Positions 45,901 to 60,900 are shown, counted from the stretch's first letter. The stretch is 64,000 nucleotides of DNA from DASZQY01 sp035548515 (GCA_035548515.1 DASZSW010000018.1:62001-126000), one strand, 5' to 3'. Notes: generated by a model from the letters alone, not told the origin. Translations and numbers: made by a program.

Positions 45901-48900
45901 CCGGCGCGAGGTCGTAGGCGCGGAGCAGCGCCGACAGGCTCGCCATCGGAGCGTCCGGCGACTTACCGGAGTTGGCGTTGTTGCCGATGGCGTTCGGCGT
46001 GTACTGGTCGTTCGCATTCGACGCGTCGTCGACATAGAAGACGTGGCCGCCGTTCGCGATCATGAACGGCAGCGAGGTGCCGACCGCCGTCGTCGGGCCG
46101 GCGGTCGCGGTGATGCGGATCAACGCCGCCGTCGCCTCTGCCACCGGCGTCCAGGCCACCGACGTTGCGCCGGATGGGTTGACCGCGACGTTGGTGGCGA
46201 TCGTCATCCAGGTCTGGCCGTTGTCGGTGGACACTTCGATCTTGGCGGTGGCGCCGGTGAGCCCCGAGGTGCGGAACGAGATCGTCGTGGCGCGGCCGAC
46301 CTGCGGGCGCTCGGCGCCGCCGGGCGACAGGACCTGGGCGGTGGCAGCAGCGCTGGCGCCGCTCAGGGCCCCGATGTCGGCGCGACCGCCATTCGGCTGC
46401 GGGTCCGAGGTGAACGGCGAGGCCGGATCGCCGCGGTCGATCGCCACCGAGCCGGCCTGGAGGTGGTAGTCGTCGCTGGCCGGCGCGACGAAGCCCGGGT
46501 CGGCGGCGACGCTGTTCAGATCGAGACCGAGGCTCAGGCTCCAGTCGACCAAAGTCCCGTAGACGACGCCCTGCCACAGACCGGCGCTGCCGGCGCCATG
46601 GAAGAGATTGTAATCGCTGGTGAACCCGAGCTGCGCGGAATCCGCGACGGCGATACCGACAACCCCGGCCGACAGCTCGAAGATCGTGTTGCGCACATCG
46701 ACGCTGGCGGCGTTGACCTCGATCGCCTCGCCCGCCGTCTGCACGATCGTGTTGTTGCGTACGATATGCGTGCCGCCGCCGTTGGCTGGATTGATGCGGA
46801 TGCCGCGGCTGCTGTTGTCGTAGATGACGTTGCCGGTAATCGTGAGCGGACCGGAGTTGCTGCCCAGGAAATCGGCGTTGGTGATGCCGACCGGATTGTC
46901 GTGGATCTGGTTGCCGGTGGCCGTGCCGGCAAGCGCCAGGATGCCTTCGGCCGCGTTGCCGAAAATCTCGTTGCCATCGGCGACAGCCGAGAGGCTGTTG
47001 AGCTGGATGCCGATGGTGTTGCCGTACACGACGTTGCCGCGCGCGATGGCGTTGCCGGAAAGAAGGATGCCGGCGGAATTTGTGCTGCGCGTCGATCCAT
47101 GGAGCGTGTTGCCGGAAACGAGCACCGGGGAGGATCCACCGCCGGTGCGAACACCCCAGCTGGCGTTGTTGGCGAAAGTGCTCGTCGTGATCGAGCCACT
47201 CGCGCTGCCAAAGTCGATGCCGGTGTCGTTGCCGGTGAACGTCGAGTCGCTGATCTGGATGTTGGTGGGGTTGAAGACGTCCTGCACCACTTGGATGCCA
47301 TAGCTGCCATCGTGCGCATCGAGGCCGTTGATGACGACGTTCGAGGTGCTACTGCGGATCTGGATGCCGACGAACATGCCGCCGGTCTCGACGTTGCTGA
47401 TGGTGACATTGGTGGCGCCGTTGAGATGGATGCCGTTGCCGGCCTGGTCCGCCAAGCCGGAATAGTTCGGCACGACGATCCGAGAATTGGTGAGCGTGAA
47501 GCCGCTGTTGCCGGTGCCGACATAGATGCTGTCCCAGCCCGAGCCGGCGCGCGTCTCGATGCTGACGTTGCTGACGGTGATCCCCGTGCTGCCGGCGTTG
47601 TCGGCCAGTTCGACGACCTTGCCGCTGTCGCCGAAGCTCAGGTGATCGAGCGTGACATAGTCGACGCCGGCAAAGCGGAAGCTCGGGTCGCTCAGGCTGC
47701 CGCGGTAGATGATGGCCTGCTGGCCGTTGGTGGGGCCGGTAATGATCAGGCGCTGGCTCGCCGCATCGCCGGTGCCGGTGTCCTCGGCGCCGAAGACGAT
47801 GGTGCCGGTGAGGTTGTAGACGCCGGTATCGACGAAGATGATATCGCCCGGCGCCAGGTCGTACTGCGCCAGGATCGCTTGGACGGTGGCCTTGGGATGC
47901 AGCGGGTCGAGGCCGCTGTTGTTGTCATCGCCGACAGCGCCCGGCGTGTACTGGTCGTTGTCGTCCGAGCCGTCGTCAACGTAGTAGTACTTGGTTGCCG
48001 CCGCGATGCTGAACACGCCTGAGCGCACCGCGAGCTGGCTGTCGGGATGCTGCGGATCAAGCGGCGTCGAAAGGCGGATGACGTAGTTGCCGCCAACAGC
48101 CTGCGCCGTATCGATAGTCCAGGTGAAGCTGCTATCGCTGGCGAGCGCGGTACCGATCGTCGTGAAGCTCTGGCCGCCGTCCGACGACACCTCGATCAGC
48201 AGGCCTGACGTAATGCCGGCCTCGCGCCATGTGATCGTCACGGCCTGGCCCTGCTGGAAGGCGTCGCCGGCGGATGGCGACGTGAGGCGGAGGTACGTCG
48301 CGAGGCTGAGCGACGCCTGCTCGGTGCCGCCATAGGCGCCGATCTCGGCGTAGCCGCCGTTCGGCAACGGCTCTGCGCCCACCGGCGTGTTTGGGGCGGC
48401 GGCGTCGATGGCGGGAGAATAGGCGACGGTGGTGGCGAGCGTGCCGGGCGCGGCAACCGGAAGGCCGGTGGTCGGCGACAGGACGACCGCCAGCGAGCCG
48501 CCGGCGAATACGCCCTGGCTGCTGGCGACGTGGAAGTCGCCATTCGCCGGATCGACAAACTGCGGATTGGTGTCGAGGCTCTGGCGATCCTGGAAGGTGG
48601 CACTGCGCCAGGCCGCAAGCGAACTACGCTGCGTGCCCTGCCACAGGCCGACGGAACCGGTGCGGCCATTGCTGGGGAAGAGATTGTAGTTGGAGGTGAA
48701 GCCGGCTTGCGCAGCATTGGCGACGGCGATGCCGATACCGGCGTACGCGGCAACGATGTTGTTGGTCAGCGTGGCGTTGATCGATGCGCCGACCAGATCG
48801 ATGGCGCGGGCGCTCGCTGCGGACTCGCTGATGGTGTTGTTGGTGATCGAAACGCCACCCGCGGCATTCACGCTGATGCCGGCGGTGACGTTGTTGTAGA

Positions 48901-51900
48901 CGACGTTGTTGGCGACACTGGCGTTGAGGGTGTTGACCTGAATGCCGATCGGCGTGTCGTAGACGACGTTGCGGCTGATCGAGGTGCCGCCGCGGATACC
49001 GATCGTGCTGCTGCCGTAGACGAGGTTGCCGTAGACGATGCCGCTCGCTTCGATACCGATGCGGCCGCCGACGACGACGTTGTCGATCGCCTGGGTGCCG
49101 AAAACAGCGATGAGGTTGGTGGCGCCGTTGCCGCTAATGGTGTTTCCGACAACGACAATATTGCCGCCGCCGGCGTTGACACCATCGTCGCGGTTGCCGG
49201 AGACGATGTTGCCACGGCCGAGCGTCAGATCCGCATTGCCGAAGATGATCTGTCCGCCAAGCAGCACGCCGGTGTAGTTGCCGGTGATCGTCAGGCCTTC
49301 GATCCTGGTGAGAGTCGAGGGTGACGAGACGGAGAGCCCGGCTCCTCGGTTATCGTGGATGAAGCCGCCGCTGATGAGCGGCACGCTGCCGGAAACCCTG
49401 ACGCCATCGACGTTGCCGTAGGCGGTAACGTTGGTCAGGCCGGCAATCGAGCCACTGATGTTGATGCCGATGCCGCCCGAGTTGTACGCGGTCAGGTGAT
49501 CGAAGGTGGCCGACGCAGACTGCGTATCGATGAGCAGGGCGTCGCTCGCCGTGTTGTGCACCGTGATGTAGTCGAGATCGATGTCGTCACTGCCGTTGTG
49601 CACCCACAGGCCGTTGGTGGCGGCGCCTGCGGCGTTTATCGGCGTGCCGCTGATGGTGAGGTGGCTGAGCGAGACGAAATCGGCGTCGGACAGCTCTACC
49701 AGCGCGCGCGGCAGATCGTAGGGATTGGCGGGCGATAGCGTGGCGGTCCCGATCGTCGGGCCGACGATGCTGAAGGCCTCGTCGAGGCCGAGGCCGAAGT
49801 CGTGCGAACCGGAAATCTGGACCGGATAGATCAGCGCGTAGTTGCCGGTATCGACGTGCACCGTGTCGCCGGCGCCGAGGTCATAGGTGCGCAGCAGGTT
49901 GACAAGGTTGGCCTTCGGGGCGTCCGCGGTCTTGCCGGTGTTGCGGTTGGAACCAACCGCGCTGGTGAGTTCGTCGCCGGTCGTGCTGCCGTCGTTGACG
50001 TAGTACTGGCTGCCGGCCTCGGGCACCGTGAAGGTTTCGTCGCTGAAGTCGAAGACCGCGGGGCGATCGACCAGCACCGCCTTGACGCGGAGCCCGTGCG
50101 TGCCGGCGGTGAGGCCGCTGGCCGCCGGGTGCCAGTCGTAGACGCCGGTGTCGGCGAGGCCGGTGGCGATAGTGGACACGAACTGCGGGCCGTTGGGCGT
50201 GTCCTGCCACAGCTCGAGGCGCACCGTGGCGCCCACGGCCGCTCCGTAGGTATCCCAGCGGATCGGCATGATCTTGTTGACGTCCCAATCCACGTAGAGA
50301 TCGGGAGAGCGCACGACGATCGTGGCATCGGTTGCGCTGAGCGCTAGGGTTCCAGCGGCGGCGCCAAGGTTGCCGCCCTCGCCGCGGCGCACGACCCCGA
50401 CATAGGCATCGTCCAGCAGCGGCCCGCCGGTCAGCGGCGCACCGCCGCTGGTGAGGAAAGCGAAGTCGACAGAGCGCGCACCGTTCGGCAGCCGTACACG
50501 GCCGACCAGAGCCTCCCAGTCGCCCGCCCTGCCCGGCTGGAGCGAGATCGCGTCGCCGATCTGGTGGCCCGCGGCATCGCGGAAGACGATCTGCACGGAC
50601 TCGGTTTCGGCATTGAGCCCGTTCGCGAACACGCGCGCGCCGAAGACCAGCTCGAGGCTGCCCGAGTCCAGGTCGGTCTGGCTGAAGCCTGCCGCAACCA
50701 GATCGACGGTCTGCCGGGCGAAGCCCTGCGTGATGTTCTGGGGCGAGAAGAGCGTCGCGCCTTCGTATGGCGTGAGGCCGGACAACGCACCGATCGCCGC
50801 GATGCCGCCGGCGTTGACCGTCCAGTGGTCGAGCCCGTCCTCGAAGCCGCCATTCTGGAGCAGGTTGTCGACACCGAAACGGCCGTCGAGGCCGCCGGTC
50901 GGATCGGCGCCGTTCAGCGCCGCGTTGCTGCCGCTCTGGTTGGCCGCGGCGGCGAGCAGGCGGAAATCGCCCTGCCCGAGATCGGCGAAGCGGGGCTTGC
51001 CTTCCCAGGCATCGACGACCGTGCGGCCCGTCGAATGCAGGTCGAACTTCGCGACGTCGTCCTGCCAATCGAGGATATCGGTGAAATCCTGCGTCCAGAA
51101 GACGAGCTTGCCGGTGTCGCCCGCGTAGAGTGCGTTGTAGTCGCTGTAGAAGCCGACCTGGGAGTCGTTGCCGACATACATGTCGTAGCCGTTCTCGGCC
51201 CACAGGATGTTGTCGACGATCTCGACCGAGTGCGGCACGCCCACCGGCCCGCTACCGGCAACCTGCGAATAGCCAAACGACGAGGCGACGCGGATGGCAT
51301 CGCCGCTGCGGGCGTAGATCGTGTTGCTGTTGATCTGCACGTCGTCGACGCCTGAGACGACGATCCCGGCGACACCGTTGTTGTAGATCAGGTTGTTGCT
51401 GATCTGCTGGTGATCGCTGGCGACGATGCCGACGAAGGCGTTGTCGTAGATGCGGTTGTAATGAACATCGCCGACGGTCATGACGCCGTAGATGTTGCCG
51501 CCGATCCGGTTTGCCTGATCGAGGCTCGAGCCGCCGACCGTGCCGGTGCCGACCACGCCAATGACGTTGTCGATGATCGTCTGATCGACGACGCGACCGC
51601 CGCGGAGCTGCACGCCGAAGCTGAGGTTGTCGCGAATGACGTTGCCGGGGCCCGTGCCGACCTCGCCCAGCGCCTGGCCGGTTTCGTTGACGAAGGCGAC
51701 GGCGCCAGTGAAGGCGCCGTGGATGTCGTTGGCCGTGACGTTGGCGGCGGCGGCGTAGGTCAGGCCGACCGAAACCTGGGTGATCTCGTTCTCGAAGATG
51801 CGAGCGCCGGGTTGCTGGGCGACATTGATGGTGATGCCGCGGCCGCCATAGCCGATCAGGTTGTCGCGCACGTCGGCATCCGTGCTGGCGCCGAAGACGA

Positions 51901-54900
51901 TGCCATCCTGGCCGGAGATGAAGTTGTCGCGGACGAGGAGGTTGTCGGTGCCGACCGGCACGGCGGAGCCGATCTTGCGACCGGTCTCGTAATGCTCCTC
52001 GATCTCGCCGGCGGTCAGCGCGCGGCCGTAAACCGCGACCTCGTCGAGGTTGCCAATCCAACGCGTTGCCGTATCGGTGCCTGTCTGCCCAATGCGCAGA
52101 GCCGCGTCCGACTCGTCGAGGGCCGAGTTGTAGTCGACCGACGTGGCGAGGACACCGTTGACGTAGAGCTCGAGGTGCTGCTGGTCGTAGGTCGCGACGA
52201 CGTGCGACCACGCGCCATAGTCGATGGCGGCGTTGACGGTGACCGGCGTGCCGTTGCCGATCCAGAAGACGACACGGCCGTTGGCGACGTACATGCCATA
52301 GCCGTCCGAACCGCCGGCGCCGGTCGTCTTGGAGATGATCGCGCGGTTGCCGCTGGCCAGCGTCGGGTCGATCCACGCCTCGAGCGTGATCGCATTCGCC
52401 GGACGCAATAGCGCCGAGTCGCCGATGGTGACGACGCCGTTGCCGTTGAAGCTGGTCGATCCATCGGAATCGCCAACCAGGCCGGTGTCACCGCTGAAGG
52501 TTGTGCCGCCGGAGTAGATGCCGCTGTTGCCAACGCCAGAAGCATCGGCCGCGATGGCGTTGGCATCGCCGAGGCGCCAGTAGCCGGCCGGCGTGTCGCT
52601 GCGAATGAGATCCGCATAGGAGGGCGCGGCAGCGCCGCTCTCGATCGACAACGCGGTCGTGTACGACCGGATGGTGTTGTCGAGGATGGAGATGTCGCTG
52701 CCGCGGTCGACGACGAGGCCGGGCCCGACGGTGCCCAGCATCGTGTTGCCGATGAGGGTGATGCCGGTCGACTGGGTGATCACCAGCGAATCGAAGGTCA
52801 GGCCCTGGATGGTGAAGTTGCTGGCGTGATCCAGCGTGAACGCGCCGGCAACGCCCGCCCCGGTGCCGCCGAGGAAGAGGAAGTCGTGATCGTCGGCGCC
52901 GAAGGCGAGCGTCGCCGGCGCGACCTCCCCCGGCAGCAGGTAGAGAACGTCGTCTGGGCCGAGCGCGTGGCCATCGATGACGCCCTGGATCGTCGCCCCA
53001 GTGACGATCCGGACGTTCGCCGGCACGAAGGTGGTGCCGCGCAGGTACACGCCCGGATGGTCAAGGTCGGTCGCGGCAAACGACATGAACGGGCGGCCGA
53101 TCGGATCGAGCGTCAGATCGTAGTGCGTGGTGATCGACGGCATGATCCCGACGCCGTCGCCGCTGGCGTCGCCCGGCAGCTCCGGCGCGAAGGCCGTGCC
53201 GTTCCAGCGCAACGTGTACAGCGCCTCGGCGAACGTGCCGGCGCTTGCCTGGACACCGGGCGCGAACTGTTCAGGCCGCAGGTCCAGCCAGGTCAGGACC
53301 AGGCCGTTGGCGGATCCGGCGAGATGCGGCGTCACCGCGCCCCACTGCGCCGCTGTCAGCCCGGTGATGGGCGTGCTGGCGCCGATGTCCTGCCAGGTTG
53401 TGTTGTCGAACCGCCTTGCGAAAATTTGGGCGACCTCGCCGGTGTCGTCGCCCTTCTCCGACCACGCGACGTAGAGCTTGCCCTGGTAGAACGCGACCGA
53501 CGGGTCGGACGCCTCGCGCGTCAGGTTGTTGCCCATGCCGGCATCGGCTTGCGGCAGGCGCAGCCACGTCGCGGTCCCCTGCCCCAGCGCGATGCCGTTG
53601 TATTCGCTGACCGAGACGACGGTGTCGTCGTCAACCTTCTCCGTCCACGCCACCGCGATCGTGTTGCCCGACGACGCGACGCTGAAATCTTCGCTGACGT
53701 GGGTGCTGCCATAGCTCGGCGGCGTCGCGCCGAGCGTCTGCCAGCTCGTGCCATTGAACGCCTTGGCATTCAGCAGACTGTAGCCGGCGCCGACCTCCGA
53801 CCACACCGCGACGATGCCGTAGTCGCTGTCGACCAGTTTGACCCGGTCCGCCAGTCCGCTGCCGCCGTTTATGCCCGCGTCGCTCAGCGAATTGCCCAGT
53901 GCCACCCAGGTGCCGCTAGTCGAGTCGTAGCGCGCGACGCGAACGTTCTTGGCGCCGTTGGCGCTGGTCTCGATCCACGCCACCACCGGTGCGCCGGTCG
54001 AGTCGATGATGAGGCTGGGGAGGCGCGAGGCGGTGGCCGTGTCGCTGACGCCGCCCTGCCCTGCGCTGCCGCCCAGCTGCACCCACTGCCCATCGACAAG
54101 GCGCGCTACATAGATGTCGAAGCTGCCGCCGCGGGAGTCGGCCCAGGCCATGTATTGGCTGGTAGCGTCTGCGGCGACACTGGTTTCCGTCGCCTCGCCG
54201 GTGAAGTTGGTGAGGCGGATGCCTTGCGGGCCGGCGAGGTCGATCCAGCGGCCGAGGGTCGGGATCTGGCCGGGGAGGATCGCCGCCGCCCAGGTGTCGT
54301 AGGGATCGACGGCAACCGCGGTGGGCAGCGTGCTCGGCGCCGGCGTCACATATGGCTCGTTCGGATCACCGATGACGTCAGACCCGCCGCGGCCGTCGAT
54401 GAAGTCGTTCCCGGCCTCGCCGAAGAGATGATCGTTGCCCGCGCCACCGTAGAGTTTGTCGGCGCCGGCGCCCGCTCCGCCGCCGTTGCCATCGTCGCCA
54501 AACAGGATGTCGGCGGCGTGGTCATCGCCGTTGGTGGTCTGGAGGTAGCCGTAGAGGATGTCGTTGCCGGCGCCGCCGATCAGCAGATCGGCGCCCTTGC
54601 CGCCGATAAGCGTGTCGTCGCCCGCACCACCGTCGAGGATGTCGTTGTCGTCGCCGCCGTACAGCGTGTCGAACCCCGGACCGCCGATCAGGCGATCTTC
54701 GCCTGCTTCGCCGTAGAGCAGCGAGCCGCCATCGGCTGAGGCATAGAGTATGTCGTCGCCATCGCCGCCGAGCAGGCCGTCGCCGGTGCCATAGTCGGCG
54801 TAGAGGACATCATCCCCGGCGTTGCCGTAGAGGACGTCGACGCCAAAGCCGCCATGCAGGGTGTCGCTGCCCGCCTCGCCGTAGATCGTGTCGTTGCCGG

Positions 54901-57900
54901 CATCGCCGTAGATCAGATCGTTGCCGCCATTCGGCCCGTTGTCGCCGTCGTCGCCGTACAGCGTGTCATCGCAGAGGCCGCCGTAGATGGTGTCTTCGCC
55001 CTCTCCGCCAAACACCAGGTCGTTGCCGGCGCCGGCATAGATCGTGTCGTTGCCGGTGCCGCCGTAAATGACGTCGGCGCCCTCGTAGCCCCAGATGGTG
55101 TCATTGCCGGCGTCGCCGAAAAGCAGGTCGCCGAAGGGCGTGGCGTCGCTGAAATTTGGATCGATGTCCGCGCCATCGCTGGAGCCGTGGAGTTCGTCAT
55201 CGCCATCGCCACCGTGGAGCGCGTCGCCGATGCCGCTGTCGGCGAACAGGCGATCGTTGCCGTCATCGCCGTAGAGCGAGTCGGTGCCGTTGCCGCCATG
55301 GATGACGTCATCGCCGGCGCCGCCGTGGACTGTGTCGTTGCCGTCTCCGGCGTCGATCAAGTCGTCCTGGGCGCCGCCGTAGATCGTGTCGTCGCCGTCG
55401 TTGCCCTCGATGTAGTCGCTATCGCCGACGAGGGAGTCGAACACGATGTCGGGGCCGCCGTAGATCGTGTCGTTACCAGCGTTGCCACGCAGGAAGTCGT
55501 TGCCGACATCACCGAAGATAAGGTCGTTGCCGTCGCCGCCTTCGATGAGGTCGTTGCCTTCCTGGCCGTGGATCGTGTCGTCGCCGGCGCCACCGAAGAT
55601 GCGGTCGTCGTCGAGACCGCCATCGATGACGTCGTTGCCGTCGTCGCCGTAGATGACATCGGCGCCCGCCTTGCCGGCGATCTTGTCGTTGCCGTCGTTG
55701 CCGTGGATCAGGTCGTCGCCGGCGCCACCGTCGATATCGTCGTCGTCCGCGTCGCCGGAGATGATGTCGTTACCGCCGCCAGCGCGGATCACATCGCGCC
55801 CGGCGCCGCCGGAAATCAGGTCGATGCCGTCGCCGGCGAAAATGGCGTCGTCGCCATCGCCGCCCCAGATGATCGCGGGATCGCTGGCAAAGCCGAAGAT
55901 GGCGTCGCCGCCGTCGTCGCCGAAGACGACATCCGGACCCGCGTCCGACCCGCCGGTATCGAGTGCCGCGCCGAAGTAAGCATTGGCGATCTGGTCGCTG
56001 GACTGGCCAATGTTCGACTCGATGTACGACAGATAGCCGGATCGCTGCACGACGCCGGGATTGAAGGTGTTCGTGAAGATGGCATCGTTGCCCGCCTGCC
56101 CGACCGGCGCGTGCCCGTAAAGCTGTGTGGCGATTGCTTGTGCGCTGACGTATTGCGCCGGCACGTAAGCGTCGTGGGATGTCGGCACCGGGTCGTCGAC
56201 ATCGCCATGGAAGACATCGGAGCCGCTGCCCCCTTCGAGCACGTCACTGCCAAGGCCGCCGTAGAGCATATCGGCGCCGGCGCCGCCGAAAATGAAGTCG
56301 GTGCCCTCACCGCCGTAGAGCGTGTCGGCGCCCACGCCACCATCGATGAAATCGTCGCCGTCGCCGCCCATGATCAGGTCGTCGCCGTCGCCGCCAATCA
56401 GGACATCATTTCCGGCGCTGCCGAAGATGAGGTCGTTGCCGGCGCCGCCGTCGATGAAATCGCGCTTGTCGGGATCGGTTGCCGGACCTTCTGAAACCAG
56501 TGTGTTTGCAGCCAGCAGGTCGTTGCCATCGCGGCCATAAATGCGGTCGACGCCAGCACCGCCGACGATCGTATCGTCCCAGTTGGTGCCTTCGATGTAG
56601 TCGTCGCCTTCGCCGCCATCGTAGTTGAGCGTGATCGGGCTATGCCCGCGGCCGTAGAGATCGCCTGTGATGCGGAGGGTGTCGTTACCGTCGCCCGCGA
56701 AGCCTTCGATGCGGCTGACCGCGGTACCCTCGGCCCCATAAATCTGGGTGTAGCCGAAGGCGCTGATACGTATGACACCGGGCGCGATCTGCGTGAGCTC
56801 GTAGGACTCGTTGTGCTCGTTTTCCGTGCCGGCGCCGCGCAGGCCGGCGCGGTCGCCGATGTTCAGTTCCAGGGTGCCGTCTGATTGCAGTTCGGCGAGT
56901 ACGGGCGGGTCGCACAGCTCCCAGCTCGCCTGGAAGATCGTGACCTTCGGTATGATCGGTATCCAGAACTGCAGCGCCGGACCGATCGGTGGTCCAATTC
57001 GTATGACCAGATCGACGCCGATCGCGCCGCCGACATTGACGTCGAACAAGCAATAGCCGCTGCCGTCGCCAAGGTGCTCGTAGATCGTCTTGCCGCGCAG
57101 CTTGCCGTCACCGGGATGTTCGTCGGTGTCGGCGACGTTGAGGCCGATGAAGAATTGCGTGATGCCGACGATATCCACCGAGGCGATGAGGGCCTCGACG
57201 CCACCGCCGAAATCGAAATTGAGACCGAATTTCACCTCCGGCGGATCGCCGCCCTGATCGGCGGCGTCATCGTCGAGGTACAGGCCGTTCAGCAGGTCGA
57301 TCGGATCGCCGGTATTGCGGTAGGCCTTGAGGCCCGTGGAATCGTATCCGGCGGCCAGGTTCAGATCGAGTTCGAGGCCGAGACCGACATCGATAGTGAC
57401 CGGCGGGACGTCCCAGACCGGAATGCGCGCGACGATCTGGTTGAACTCGAGCGAGATACCGGTGGCTTCGATGCGAAGGAATTCGGCGTCTTGCCCGAAC
57501 AGCATCCCGATGATCGACTTCGGATTGTCGAGAATCGGGAAGCCAAACACGACATGAGCGTCGCCGACGCTCTCGTCAGTGCCGTAGTCGTCGGGAAGGC
57601 GAGTGTCCCGCTCGATACCGACCAGCAGGTCGTCGAGCGATTGCTGTCCGAGGTCGCCGGAGAAATTAACGGGCAGCGCGTGCTCGCCGCTGCCGCGGGG
57701 CAGGCGCAGATCGATGCCATCGAAGCTGATCGAGCCGAAGTTGAGGACGCCGTCCTCTCCGATCGTCGCCAGGATGGCGCCTACCTGATCGATCTTCTGC
57801 AACAATTCCGCCGCAGCGCGAATGGCGGTCGTGTTGATGCCGTACATCTGCGCCAGCATCGTGATGACGCTGGTGTGCATGAACGGCAGTTGCATGTTCA

Positions 57901-60900
57901 GGACATCGAACATCGGCTCCAGCGGTCGCAGCGCGGAAGCGATGGGGCTGAGCACGTCGGTGATGAAGCCGTTGACGAAATGGCTGACGTCGAGGCGGAT
58001 GTTGTTCAACGCGACGGTTGGCGCGGCGTTGACGTCGGAGAGGTTCCAGTCGACCTCGAGGTCGGCGAGAATCTCCGGGTAGCTGGTGTCGACGAACCAC
58101 CGGCCCGCGCCATCCTGGTAGAGGTCGAAGCCGAAGTCGGCCGTCATGTTGATGCCGGCGTCGACGTTGCTGGTGATTTCAGCATCGTCGAAGGCGCGGC
58201 CGATGTCGCCGAAATAGAGCTTGTGCGGATCGGCGTCGCTGTGCGCCGTGATGTCGATATCGATCTCGCCGGTGATGCCGGTCTGCGAACCTTCGGCCGC
58301 CTGTGACAGGATAACGGCCATCAGGCCCATGTTGCCTACGGCCTGGAAACCATCGGGCAAGGTGAGCCCGAAGATCACCGTCAGTTCCGGATCGTCGCCA
58401 TCGGTGACGATATACGGCCCGGTGCGATCCATGCCGAAACCGACGTTGATCGACCAGTCGATCGTGCCGTCCAGCGGCAGAACGTCGGTGAGGTCAATGC
58501 CCAGGCCCGGCAGGCCCAGATCGAAATCGACGTTGGGGTGCAGCGTCTGGCCGAGCCCCATATCGATCTCGAAGTCAGTGATCTGGCTCGGATCGATCTG
58601 CTGGCCGGTAAACAGCACCCGGTCGCCGTCGCCCAGCGTGAAGTAGATCTCGATGTCGTTCGACGTGTCGTTATCGTTGCCGCGATCGAGGAGGATGCCG
58701 GCGCTGTGGAGGGCATCGGTCAGCGCATCCTTCAGCTGCGACAGGAGATAGGCGGTGCCCTGCTCCAGCGCCGCGCCGGGATCCATCAGGTCGTCGAGCG
58801 TGTTGCGCAGGTCGTCGATGAAATGCAGGGCGTCATTCAACTTGTCGCCCACCAACGGGAGGTCCAGCCCGAAGACCTGGCCGTTCACGACGTCCTTCAA
58901 CTGCGTCAGAAATTCCTCGATTCCGGCCAGCAGCGTGAAGGGGTCGGAGAGAAGGTTGGCGTCGCTGAAAACCTGCGTGAGATCGGGCGCGTCGACGTTG
59001 ATGATGCTGGCGACCGGCGCGCCCCCGAGCAACGACTGAAGGTATAGGCCGCCTTGCGTGACGGCGAGGTCGAGGTTTCCCTCGAGCACGTTCGCGACGT
59101 AGACGGGCAGGTTGCCGGAGATGGCCGCATCGATGGTGGCCTGAACGGGACTGCCGCTCAGACCGTTCAGCACGCCGCTGCCGGTGAGGCTGGCGAAGCT
59201 GTACTTCTGCGTCGACGAGTTCAGCTTCAAGCTGAGCGTTGCTGGAGAGTTGCCGCTGGCGCCGCCGATGCGCACGGAGCCGCCCTGAATCTCGACCGTG
59301 ACCGGCGCGCCGCCGAGGCGAGTGCTGATCGCCGCGTTGGCGACCAGCAGACTCATCTCGATGTCGGTGTCGCTGTGAAGGTACGCCGCGGGCGCGTTCG
59401 GGCTGCTGAGATCGAACCCGAAGACGATGTCGGCGCTGAGCGTGGGCGTTACCGTCAGCGGATCGGCGTTCTGGACGTCAATCAGCGTCTTGACGTTGGG
59501 CAGCTCCGCCAAGGGGCCAACGCCCAAGGCGGTGAAATCGATGGTGAGCGGATGTGCCGATGCGGCTTTCGCCGGAGCGAAGTTCAGGGCGACGCGGAAG
59601 TCGTGTGCGCCGGCATCGTAGGTGAAGTCGACGTAGTGGCCCGCCACACCCGTAGCGTCGCCGATCGCCTGGTCGAGCTTGGCGCTGAGGTCCTGGAGCG
59701 ACGCGGCCGGATCGGCGGCAAATTCGTTGACGACTCGCGCGAAGCTGTCGGACAGGCCAAAGACGCTGGAGAAGGACACGCCGAGTAGCGGGATGTCCTG
59801 CGACAGAACCGACTGCTGCTCGAGGCCGCGCAGGTAGTCCTGCACCTGACGCAGTGTAGCGACGATGGTGTCCGACGACAGACCGAGGAACGCCGTCAGC
59901 GGCTGGATTGCATTGAGGTTGGGCTGCCACGCAGCCGTGTCGAACGGGTTGCCGGAGGTGAAGCTGATCGTCGAGCCCGGCGCCAGATTGAACAGAGATG
60001 CGATCGAGCCGCTGACCGTCACGGGCATGGTCAGCGTGGCCGAACCGCCAAGGGTGCGCGTCAGGTAGTTGCCACTGCTGTCGACCCCGGCGATCGCAGA
60101 CGAGAGTGAGACCGAGCCCGGCAGATTGAGCGTCAGCTCGGCCGTCATGCTGGCGTTGGCGCCATGGAGATCGACGCCGATGAAGCCGACGTTGGCGGTC
60201 GCATCGACGGTGCCGAACACCTGGACGTGGCCGCTCAGAGAGAAGTGCGACAGCGATACGCGGTCGGCGCCCTGCGCCGCGGCGATCTGCACAAGCGTCG
60301 GCGGCGGCGTGGCGTCGCCGAACGCCAGGCCGAGTTCGGAGTCGCCAACCGGAGTTGCGACGATCGACTGGATGTTGGCCGAGCCGATCAGCGACAAGCG
60401 GCCGTCCGTGGTGAGCGCCGCAAATATCTGCTTGCCGCTCGCCGATAGCGCATCGTTTACATGCGCGAGCGCGCTGTTGATGGCGGAGACCAGTTGGCGG
60501 GCGTCGGTGAAGGCGGCGGTGTCGGCGGCGTGCACGGTGACGGTGCCGTATGTCGTGCCATCGACGAACACCTCGAAAGACTGGTCAGCGGTGAGACGGC
60601 CGTTGACCGGCAGCGCGTCGTCGGAAGCCACAAGCTTGGGCTTGGCCGCGTCGTCCACACCCAGGCCCAGCGCGACAGCGCCGGCTCCGCCGCGCGCCGT
60701 GCTGACGATTAGCAGACCGGCGACGGTGGATGGCGACGTGAGCACGATGCGGCTCGTGCCGCCGACGGTCGTCAGGGCAGCGTGCAGGATGGTTGGGTCG
60801 AGGCCGGCCGAGCGGAGGCCGCGGATGATGGCCGCATTCAGGTCGTCGACCAGATCCTGCGCGGTCGTGTTGTCAACCGTGGCGCCAGCCGCCAGCGTGA

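Noticed and set aside
43997..48022. A 1,341-codon plus-strand open frame over the beta-helix cassettes
   Set aside because: Same reason: it is the antisense shadow of the beta-helix coding sequence, with no recognisable protein features.
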